Source: Anaerolineae bacterium
Lineage (GTDB): Bacteria; Chloroflexota; Anaerolineae; B4-G1; SLSP01
Direction: 5' to 3'
DNA length: 8,710 nt
Assembly: GCA_016934645.1 (NCBI GenBank)
Contig: JAFGSL010000198.1
Span: 1-8,710 of the forward strand
Notes under the pieces: model-generated
Told to the model about the DNA's origin: nothing
Database searches by the model: none
The model's input: only the letters and a program-made list of their open reading frames with translations
Translations under genes and position numbers: made by a program
Shown here: piece after piece, positions 1 through 5,687 of the stretch
Position numbering within the stretch: position 1 is the stretch's first letter
How the letters are laid out: every line of letters starts with the position of its first letter

Positions 1-72
1 ATGCGGATTGTGTTTGACACTGTCCTGCCGCAATGGAACTACCGTGTCCTGCCCACCCGGACAGTTATTTAA
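1..72 (+). CDS. Possible C-terminal end of an unidentified protein (left-truncated)
   Basis: The frame starting at base 1 stays open for 23 codons and stops with TAA at 70-72, giving a peptide that ends PQWNYRVLPTRTVI. Whether the ATG at base 1 is a start or an internal Met cannot be told, because the window begins there. A hairpin that could be a terminator follows about 40 bases later, and the next gene is convergent, so this is a natural place for a + strand gene to end. The WNY near the end recalls the tails of some transposases, but 23 residues are far too few for a family call. Frame 2 is also open to about base 85, so the call is weak. Confidence 0.25.
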   Translation: MRIVFDTVLPQWNYRVLPTRTVI

Positions 73-110
73 TTCCCATTCCTAAGCGGATAAGCGACTG
101 CAAAAGGATA

Positions 111-144
111 GCCCCCTGCACAATGGTTGCAAGGGGCCTTGTTT
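111..144. terminator. Hairpin between convergent gene ends, probable bidirectional terminator
   Basis: Arms 111-120 (GCCCCCTGCA) and 128-137 (TGCAAGGGGC) form a 10-position stem with one C-A mismatch at 116/132 and a 7-base loop. On the + strand the stem is followed by CTTGTTTAT. On the - strand it is followed by a TCCTTTT stretch. Both T-tracts are imperfect. The hairpin lies between the possible + strand gene end at 72 and the - strand gene end at 205, which suits a shared terminator. Confidence 0.5.
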
Positions 145-204
145 ATGATCGTGGTTCAGGCAGATAACTCGTGAGACTTTTGTGGTTTGATGCCTATGCC
201 TTGT

Positions 205-984
205 TCAGCGGACGGGATTGCGTAGCGCGCCTACATTCTCGATGTTTACCTCGACTACATCGCCGGGCATTAATGGACCGACGCCAGCCGGTGTGCCGGT
301 AAGGAATATGTCGCCCGGCTCGATCGTCATCACGCTGGCGGCATAGGCGATGAGCATCGCGGGCGAGAACACCATCTGGCTCGTGCGCCCCTGTTGCCGT
401 ACCTCTCCGTTGACGCGGCAGACCACGCCAAGGTCCGCAACGTCTGCCTCCCGCAGACCGGTCACAATCCATGGTCCGACAGGGCAGAAGGTGTCGAAGC
501 CCTTGCCGCGCGTCCATTGTCCATCCTTGCGCTGTAAATCGCGGGCGGTGACGTCGTTGCTGCATGTGACGCCGAGTACATAATCCCAAGCTTCTTCCGC
601 AATGACGTTGCGGCAGCGTTTGCCAATCACCACCGCCAACTCGGCTTCGTGTTCCACCCGCTGCGAAAGTACCGGCATGACTATGCTATCTCCCGGCCCG
701 ATAACGCTACTCGGTGGTTTGAGGAAGAGCAGTGGTTCGGCGGGCACCTCGACCCCGTGCTCGGCGGCGTGCGCTACGTAGTTGCGCCCCACACAGATGA
801 CTTTCGTTGGGTAAACTGGCGGCAACAGCGTAACCGTCTCCAGGGGCCCGACAGGCTCTCCTCGCGAACCGCCGCTGTAGGGATTGCCTTCCAGCCGGTA
901 GACTTGATCCTGCTCTAGCAAGGCCCATTTGCTTTCGCCTTGGTCGTCGATGCGAATCAGACGTGAAATAGAAGTCGTATGCAT
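205..984 (-). CDS. Fumarylacetoacetate hydrolase (FAH) superfamily protein
   Basis: This 259-residue protein belongs to the FAH superfamily, metal-dependent enzymes that hydrolyse, decarboxylate or isomerise 2-oxo and enol acids such as acylpyruvates, oxaloacetate and ring-cleavage products of aromatic degradation. Visible family motifs are [11 protein letters not shown] (65-75), [11 protein letters not shown] (87-97), EHEAELAVV (111-119), NDVTARDLQ (143-151), [12 protein letters not shown] (161-172), LTGTPAGVG (228-236) and the end [10 protein letters not shown] (249-258). By family knowledge, E113, E115 and D144 should bind the divalent metal. The ATG at 984 is preferred over an upstream in-frame ATG at 1029 because GGAGG (994-990) lies 5 bases before it. 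The length suits a single-domain FAHD1-like enzyme. The gene is divergent from the large + strand operon. Substrate cannot be assigned: acylpyruvase, oxaloacetate decarboxylase and a diene-dioate isomerase all remain possible. Confidence 0.92.
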   Translation of the reverse strand: MHTTSISRLIRIDDQGESKWALLEQDQVYRLEGNPYSGGSRGEPVGPLETVTLLPPVYPTKVICVGRNYVAHAAEHGVEVPAEPLLFLKPPSSVIGPGDSIVMPVLSQRVEHEAELAVVIGKRCRNVIAEEAWDYVLGVTCSNDVTARDLQRKDGQWTRGKGFDTFCPVGPWIVTGLREADVADLGVVCRVNGEVRQQGRTSQMVFSPAMLIAYAASVMTIEPGDIFLTGTPAGVGPLMPGDVVEVNIENVGALRNPVR

Positions 985-1034
985 TTTTTCCTCCAAATTG
1001 TGATCGGCGTGACTAACATTGCACTCCATATACT

Positions 1035-1052
1035 GTTATAGTGTGGTTATAG
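1035..1052. repeat. Direct repeat GTTATAG with 11-bp period, possible operator
   Basis: GTTATAG occurs at 1035-1041 and again at 1046-1052, separated by TGTG. The 11-bp period places both copies on the same DNA face, and the pair covers the -10 box and much of the spacer of the proposed - strand promoter. This is the geometry of a repressor site, but two 7-bp copies in AT-rich DNA could arise by chance. Confidence 0.3.
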
Positions 1053-1062
1053 ATGAAGTCAA
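1035..1062 (-). promoter_or_regulatory. Candidate sigma-70-type promoter for the FAH-family gene
   Basis: Read on the - strand, TTGACT (1062-1057) and TATAAC (1040-1035) are separated by 16 bases, close to the consensus -35 and -10 boxes. The -10 lies about 50 bases upstream of the chosen ATG at 984. The assignment is by inspection only. Confidence 0.5.
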
Positions 1063-1064
1063 CT

Positions 1065-1081
1065 ACGCAGGAACCCTGCGT
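1065..1081. promoter_or_regulatory. Perfect inverted repeat ACGCAGG-AAC-CCTGCGT
   Basis: Two 7-bp arms (1065-1071 and 1075-1081) are perfect inverted complements around a 3-base centre. The element starts three bases upstream of the proposed - strand -35 box. It lacks a T-tract and sits far from any gene end, so a protein-binding site in the divergent promoter region is more likely than a terminator. Confidence 0.35.
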
Positions 1082-1086
1082 GCGCG

Positions 1087-1103
1087 AAAACTTGACGAGT
1101 TTT
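1087..1103. promoter_or_regulatory. Inverted repeat AAAACT-TGACG-AGTTTT
   Basis: Six-bp arms at 1087-1092 and 1098-1103 flank TGACG. It is the second dyad in the divergent intergenic region, 6 bases past the first. It could be an operator half-site pair for either direction. A hairpin with a short T run on both strands is also possible, but the stem is AT-rich and weak. Confidence 0.25.
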
Positions 1104-1148
1104 AGTACAAACATCGTCTCCCCGCCTTTGCGAGGTCGATTAGCGACT

Positions 1149-1176
1149 TTGGTTTCTTGTCACAACATTGTATAAT
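1149..1176 (+). promoter_or_regulatory. Candidate promoter for the CHAT-FGE operon
   Basis: A perfect TATAAT lies at 1171-1176. A weak -35 match, TTGGTT, sits at 1149-1154 with a 16-base spacer. Transcription would start near 1183, giving a leader of roughly 20-25 bases that contains the purine-rich ribosome-binding stretch at 1191-1201. It is the only clear promoter candidate ahead of the six tightly packed + strand genes. Confidence 0.5.
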
Positions 1177-1205
1177 TCAGATGACTATTCAGGTGGGGGG
1201 GCGAC

Positions 1206-3266
1206 TTGGACTATCTAGATTTTGAACTCGAAATCGGCGTAGGAGATGAGCTGGAATATCCAGTGGCAGTGCTACGTTCTCCGGCGGGTGAGGCTCGCGA
1301 GCGAGTCGAATTTCCTTTTGGCGAATTAGAAATGGAAAACCGCCTGCAGGCGCTCCAGATCGCGTTGTTGCGCACTGGGAACATCTTGCGACAGGTTTTA
1401 ACGCCTGAAGAACATGCCGTGCGAGATTTCGGGCGTGCACTGTTCGAAATGTTGCTTTGTCGCGAGGTGCGCAGCCGTTATGATGTAAGTCTACGCGAGG
1501 CGGCTTCGCAGGGCAAAGGCTTGCGCATCAAGCTACGTGTGCAATCGCCGGTGTTGGCGGCCCTGCCGTGGGAATTTATCTATGATCCGCGCAACGCGGA
1601 ATACGTCTGTCTCTCGCGCAACACTCCCTTGGTGCGTTACCTGGAACTCCCACAGCCGCAGCAGCCCCTGCGCGCCGAACTGCCGTTGCGTATCCTGGGC
1701 ATGGCTGTCAGTCCGGAAGGATTGCCACCGCTGGATATAGTGCAAGAGAAGGAGCGCGTGGAAACTGCTCTGGAGGGGTTGCGTGCAGCGGGTTTGGTGA
1801 CGTTGACGTGGCTGGAGGGCCAGACATGGCGTGACTTGCAGCGTGAATTGCGTCACGGCCCCTGGCATATTTTCCATTTCATCGGCCACGGTGGCTTCGA
1901 CCGGGCAGCGGATGAGGGCTTTGTCGCGCTGGTTGACGAGACAGGTAATGCCTGTGATTTGAGCGCAACGCAGTTGGGCCGGTTGCTGGCCGATCACCGT
2001 GACCTGCGACTGGCGTTGCTTAACGCCTGTGAGGGAGCGCGCGGCAGCGCGCAGGACATCTTCTCCGCGACGGCGGCGATTCTAATGCGACGTGGACTGC
2101 CGGCAGTGCTGGCGATGCAGTACCCTATCACCGATCGTGCCGCCATCGAATTTTCGCGCACGTTTTACGAGGCGTTAGCCGATGGGTTGCCCGTGGATAC
2201 GGCAACGACGGAGGCGCGCCAGGCGATCAGCTACGTCGCACCGCACTCGGTGGAGTGGGGAGTCCCCGTGTTGTATATGCGCGCTGCGGATGGCGTTCTG
2301 TTCGACGTGCGGGCTAGGCAACCGAAGCGCCAACCGTTGGTTGAATCTCCATCGTCTGTTCCTCACGTAGTTGCGTGGCCAGAGCGCGATCAAACTCAGA
2401 TGCCTAAAATACCACGTGTAGCGGAGATATCGTCTATTCCGGTGCTCGATGTAGAATTGGTTTACATTTCGCCTGGTGATTTTGTGATGGGTAGCGATCC
2501 ACGCCAGGGCGAGTTTGTTCAGGATGAGGAATTGCCCGAGCACACACTAATATTGCCTGAATATTATCTGGCGCGCACTCCTGTGACGAATAGGCAGTAT
2601 CTTGCCTTCGTACAGGCGCGTGACTACCATCGCCCGGAGCACTGGCCAAGTGATGGTTTTCCAGAAGAGCAGGCCGATCACCCAGTGATCAATGTCACTT
2701 GGTATGATGCGACGGCCTATTGTACATGGCTGACGGAGCAATTGAGTGCTGAAGAGTGCAAGCTAAAGGTGTGGCGTGCTGAGCACTGGGAGACGATTGC
2801 CGTCGATGGCAAAACTTGCCGTTTCCAGCTCCCTTCTGAGGCCGAGTGGGAGAAGGGTGCGCGCGGCACTGATGGCCGTCTCTACCCGTGGGGCAACCTT
2901 TGGGATGCGAAGCGCTGCAATACGAAGGAGTCCCGTAGCGTGATGACGACGCCAGTGGACGCTTATCCGCTTGGCACAAGTCCGTTTGGGGTGTTAGATG
3001 TGGCAGGGAACGTCTGGGAGTGGACGCGCACACTGTGGGGCGCTGATATTCTTGAGTCGCCGTTCAAGTATCCTTATAATCCTGCAGATGGTCGTGAAGA
3101 CATAGAGGCAGGCAAGTGGACGCATCGTGTTCTGCGCGGCGGTTCTTTTAACTATGGGCGCGATGCGGCACGCTGTGCCAGCCGCAATCGTCTCCTACCC
3201 GATCATAGTAATTGGTACGTTGGCTTCCGTGTGGCCTTGTTGAAAGGAAATTCCTCAACAGGTTGA
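1206..3266 (+). CDS. CHAT-domain protease fused to an FGE-sulfatase (SUMF1-like) domain
   Basis: The 686-residue protein has two modules. Residues about 1-370 form a CHAT domain, a caspase-like cysteine protease fold. ALPWEFIYDP lies at 119-128, the catalytic His is H228 in HFIGHGGFD, and the catalytic Cys is C275 in LLNACEGA, so the dyad is intact. After a Pro/Gln-rich linker (about 369-410), residues 415-680 form an FGE-sulfatase domain of C-type-lectin-like fold: FVMGS (426-430), HPVINVTWYDA (492-502), LPSEAEWEKGARG (542-554), GNVWEWT (601-607), RVLRGGSF (641-648) and YVGFRVA (671-677). In true formylglycine-generating enzymes two cysteines follow the RGGS motif; Y650 and A655 stand there, so that chemistry is unlikely and a binding or recognition role is inferred. 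The start is TTG at 1206: the frame is closed just upstream by TGA at 1182-1184, a G-rich ribosome-binding stretch precedes it, and translation from there begins with a regular CHAT-type N-terminus. The target is unknown. There is no signal peptide, so it is probably cytosolic. It is the first gene of the apparent operon. Confidence 0.9.
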   Translation: MDYLDFELEIGVGDELEYPVAVLRSPAGEARERVEFPFGELEMENRLQALQIALLRTGNILRQVLTPEEHAVRDFGRALFEMLLCREVRSRYDVSLREAASQGKGLRIKLRVQSPVLAALPWEFIYDPRNAEYVCLSRNTPLVRYLELPQPQQPLRAELPLRILGMAVSPEGLPPLDIVQEKERVETALEGLRAAGLVTLTWLEGQTWRDLQRELRHGPWHIFHFIGHGGFDRAADEGFVALVDETGNACDLSATQLGRLLADHRDLRLALLNACEGARGSAQDIFSATAAILMRRGLPAVLAMQYPITDRAAIEFSRTFYEALADGLPVDTATTEARQAISYVAPHSVEWGVPVLYMRAADGVLFDVRARQPKRQPLVESPSSVPHVVAWPERDQTQMPKIPRVAEISSIPVLDVELVYISPGDFVMGSDPRQGEFVQDEELPEHTLILPEYYLARTPVTNRQYLAFVQARDYHRPEHWPSDGFPEEQADHPVINVTWYDATAYCTWLTEQLSAEECKLKVWRAEHWETIAVDGKTCRFQLPSEAEWEKGARGTDGRLYPWGNLWDAKRCNTKESRSVMTTPVDAYPLGTSPFGVLDVAGNVWEWTRTLWGADILESPFKYPYNPADGREDIEAGKWTHRVLRGGSFNYGRDAARCASRNRLLPDHSNWYVGFRVALLKGNSSTG

Positions 3267-3298
3267 ACAGTTTCTCTCGTTTCTGAGTTGGAGAGGTA

Positions 3299-4075
3299 AT
3301 GGAACTACTGCAACGTGAATTGCGTGGGTTACGGATCTGGCAGATCGTAGTACTGGTGGTACTCGTTGTGAGTGTGACGTTGGGTGTGGTTGGTGGGATC
3401 ACGTTGTTACAGCAGGTTTCCGAACCGGAGACGCCCGCACCGACCATGCTCCCACCCACGCGGACGCCCGTCCCACCCACCGCGCGTCCCACGCGGACAC
3501 CCACGCCGACCGCTACGCCCACGCCGACGATAACGCCATCACCGACCGCCACCCCCCTGCCGACATCCACCCCAACCCCCACGCCGATTGCCGTCATCAC
3601 CGGCATCAACGCTTTTGGCCGACTGGAGACCGTCCAGTACACCATGCGCGACATCGTGCGGATCGAGGATGAACCAACGGGCCTCTTGGAGCGTTTTTCG
3701 CGGGACCGGCTGATGCTGATCGCGGAAGGCGAAGTGGTGGCAGGCTTCGATCTCACGAAAGTGACCGAAGACGACATTGTTGTGTACGGGACGAGGGTGT
3801 TGATTTTCCTGCCGCCGCCGGAAATTCTCTACAGTCGCATCGACAACGACGGCACCTACGTCTACGAGCGCGAAACGGGGATTCTGCGCCGCCCCGATCC
3901 CGATTTGGAGACTGCCGCGCGCCGTCTGGCCGAGGCGCAACTGGTCAGTTGGGCGCTGGAGCGGGACATTCTTGATCAAGCTGAGGAAACTGGCGTTATC
4001 TATATGGAAAACTTCCTGCGTTCGTTAGGCTTCACCCAGGTTAGCGTTGAGGTGCGTCCCTTTGAAGGCGAATAA
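3299..4075 (+). CDS. Membrane-anchored DUF4230 protein with Thr-Pro-rich stalk
   Basis: This 258-residue protein has a short basic N-terminus, one strong hydrophobic segment (about 13-37, rich in V, L and I), a Thr/Pro-rich stalk (about 43-97) and a globular domain (about 98-252). The globular part, beginning INAFGRLETVQYTMRDIVRIED and continuing LMLIAEGEVVAGFDL, resembles DUF4230, a family of unknown function. The TM segment has no obvious cleavage site, so it is probably an uncleaved anchor with the stalk and DUF4230 domain outside the membrane. The ATG at 3299 is preceded by GGAGAGG (3290-3296). It lies 32 bases after the CHAT-FGE gene, and its 3' end overlaps the polyferredoxin gene. The role is unknown; position suggests it serves the same pathway as its neighbours. 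The TP stalk is typical of Chloroflexota surface proteins. Confidence 0.85.
   Translation: MELLQRELRGLRIWQIVVLVVLVVSVTLGVVGGITLLQQVSEPETPAPTMLPPTRTPVPPTARPTRTPTPTATPTPTITPSPTATPLPTSTPTPTPIAVITGINAFGRLETVQYTMRDIVRIEDEPTGLLERFSRDRLMLIAEGEVVAGFDLTKVTEDDIVVYGTRVLIFLPPPEILYSRIDNDGTYVYERETGILRRPDPDLETAARRLAEAQLVSWALERDILDQAEETGVIYMENFLRSLGFTQVSVEVRPFEGE
3425..3589 (+). repeat. Low-complexity Thr-Pro stalk coding region
   Basis: About 55 codons are dominated by ACG/ACC and CCC/CCG, giving irregular TPTPT and TPTATPT repeats. The + strand is strongly C-rich and nearly G-poor here, which also creates a long Gly/Val-rich open frame on the opposite strand. Tracts like this can vary in length between strains. 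Confidence 0.8.
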
Positions 4076-5687
4076 GCAACGGTTCCGCATCCGTCCCCAA
4101 AACTGGCGGCGCTTGCGCCAGGGCGTGCAAATCCTGTCTTTTTTGCTGTTTAGCTATCTGTTTGTTTTTGCGACTTTCCTGAGTCCCAATCGTGCCTGGG
4201 CCGATCTTTTCTATCGCCTCGATCCCCTCGTGGCGCTCACGGCGATGTTGGCTGGGCGCGCGGTGATCGCAGGATTGGGCTACGCCGGACTGACGTTGCT
4301 GCTCACGCTGATCTTTGGGCGGGTGTGGTGCGGTTGGTTGTGCCCCTTCGGGACGCTGCTCGAATGGCTCACACCGCGTCGCGTCAAACGCGCCACGCGC
4401 CGCAAGGGGCCACCGGAGAAGTGGCGGGCGATCAAGTATCTGCTGCTCGTCGTCATCCTCGTCGCGGCGGTATTGGGCAACCAATCGTTGCTTTTCCTCG
4501 ACCCGATCACGATCATGACACGCACGTTGATCACGGCGATCTGGCCGGCACTGCGCGATGCGGTCTACAAATCCGAAGCCTTTCTCTATCGTTTTCCGTT
4601 CCTGTGGGAGATGTTGGACTTCGTTCATAACAACGTGATCTATCCCCTTTTTAGGGACGTGATTTCTGTTTTCGCGCTGACCGTGCCGGTTTTTCTTTTC
4701 TTCCTCACGATTGTTGGGTTGAATTGGTGGGCGGAGCGTTTCTGGTGCCGGTATCTGTGTCCTTTGGGCGGATTGTTGGCGCTGCTCTCGAAGTTATCGT
4801 TGGTGCGGCGTGAAGTGGGGACGACGTGCGCGGCATGTGCGCTGTGCAACGGGCAATGTCCCACCGGTGCTATTGATCCTGCCGATGGTTACCGTAGCGA
4901 TCCCGCCGAGTGCGTCGTCTGCTACGACTGTATCGTGGATTGTTCGCGCGAGGGCATTGCCTTCCGTTGGGTCGCGCCGACGTGGCCGCCGGTTAAGAGC
5001 TACGAATACGATCCCTCACGCCGCGCGCTGTTGGCGAGCGTAGGAGCGGCGGCAGCGGGTGTGGCGCTGGCAGGCGTGGAACCGATCGCGCGACGGCAGC
5101 CCGCTAACCTTGTGCGTCCGCCCGGCGCTACGCTAACCGAATTCGAGGCATTGTGCATCCGTTGCAACGAGTGCGTGCGTGTCTGTCCCACACAAGGGTT
5201 GCAGCCGGCACTCTTCGAGGCCGGTGTACAGAACGTCCTTACGCCGCATCTCGTTCCCCGGCTTGGCTACTGCGATTACAGTTGCACGGCCTGTGGCGAG
5301 GTCTGCCCGACGGGAGCTATCCCGCCATTGCCGCTGGAAGAGAAGCGCCACACGCCCATCGGACTGGCGCGCATCGACCAGAACCGCTGTCTGCCGTGGG
5401 CTTACAACATCCCCTGCATCGTCTGTGAAGAAGCGTGCCCCGTCCAGCACAAGGCGATCTGGCTCGAGACAGCGCAGGTTTTCAACGCGAGCTCCGAGCT
5501 GATCACGATCCAGCGACCCTACATTGTGAAGGAGTTGTGCATCGGCTGCGGTATCTGCGAGTACCAGTGCCCGATGGGCGGTGAAAGCGCCATCCGTGTT
5601 TACGCACCAACGGAGGCTGGCGGCTATCTGGGCGACGATCCTAACTACCGTCCACGCAAAGGCCGGCGAGGAGGGGGAGAGGAATGA
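4062..5687 (+). CDS. Fused NapH-NapG-like membrane polyferredoxin with six [4Fe-4S] cysteine sets
   Basis: The 541-residue protein should pass electrons between the quinone pool or membrane partners and a redox enzyme. Residues 1-300 resemble NapH: about four TM helices (21-40, 66-86, 124-140, 199-221), the paired motifs CGWLCPFG (90-97) and CRYLCPLGG (229-237), and two cysteine sets (C256/259/262/266 and C284/287/290/294). Residues 318-340 look like an internal Tat signal, SRRALLASV followed by an Ala/Gly/Val-rich hydrophobic stretch. The rest resembles NapG with four sets: C365/368/371/375, C404/408/411/415, C443/452/455/459 and C493/496/499/503. If the Tat-like helix spans the membrane, this second half faces outward. 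Start choice: TTG at 4062 has GAGG nine bases upstream; TTG at 4047, with AGG six bases upstream, would add five residues. The gene overlaps DUF4230 by 14 bases and shares ATGA with the AOR gene, so translational coupling is likely. The fusion makes it distinct from separate napG and napH, so no symbol is given. Confidence 0.88.
   Translation: MKANKQRFRIRPQNWRRLRQGVQILSFLLFSYLFVFATFLSPNRAWADLFYRLDPLVALTAMLAGRAVIAGLGYAGLTLLLTLIFGRVWCGWLCPFGTLLEWLTPRRVKRATRRKGPPEKWRAIKYLLLVVILVAAVLGNQSLLFLDPITIMTRTLITAIWPALRDAVYKSEAFLYRFPFLWEMLDFVHNNVIYPLFRDVISVFALTVPVFLFFLTIVGLNWWAERFWCRYLCPLGGLLALLSKLSLVRREVGTTCAACALCNGQCPTGAIDPADGYRSDPAECVVCYDCIVDCSREGIAFRWVAPTWPPVKSYEYDPSRRALLASVGAAAAGVALAGVEPIARRQPANLVRPPGATLTEFEALCIRCNECVRVCPTQGLQPALFEAGVQNVLTPHLVPRLGYCDYSCTACGEVCPTGAIPPLPLEEKRHTPIGLARIDQNRCLPWAYNIPCIVCEEACPVQHKAIWLETAQVFNASSELITIQRPYIVKELCIGCGICEYQCPMGGESAIRVYAPTEAGGYLGDDPNYRPRKGRRGGGEE

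Noticed and set aside
1157..1176. TTGTCA at 1157-1162 as the -35 of the + strand promoter
   Set aside because: Only 8 bases separate it from TATAAT at 1171, far short of the 16-18 needed. The weaker TTGGTT at 1149 has acceptable spacing.
2448..3250. Functional formylglycine-generating enzyme
   Set aside because: The paired cysteines after the RGGS motif are absent (Y650, A655), and no sulfatase gene is in the window.
3255..3266. TCAAC-AG-GTTGA inverted repeat at the end of the CHAT-FGE gene as a terminator
   Set aside because: The 5-bp arms with a 2-base centre cannot form a stable hairpin, and no T-tract follows. The downstream gene has its own ribosome-binding site 24 bases on, which fits read-through.
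3148..3777. 209-codon open frame on the - strand with a Gly/Val-rich centre
   Set aside because: It is the reverse of the C-rich Thr-Pro stalk. The low-complexity composition opens the frame, and the + strand protein has clear domains and a ribosome-binding site.
4041..4628. 195-codon open frame on the - strand rich in Arg, Gln and Glu
   Set aside because: It is antisense to the hydrophobic NapH-like helices, which produces a charged shadow peptide. No supporting start signal or family pattern is seen.
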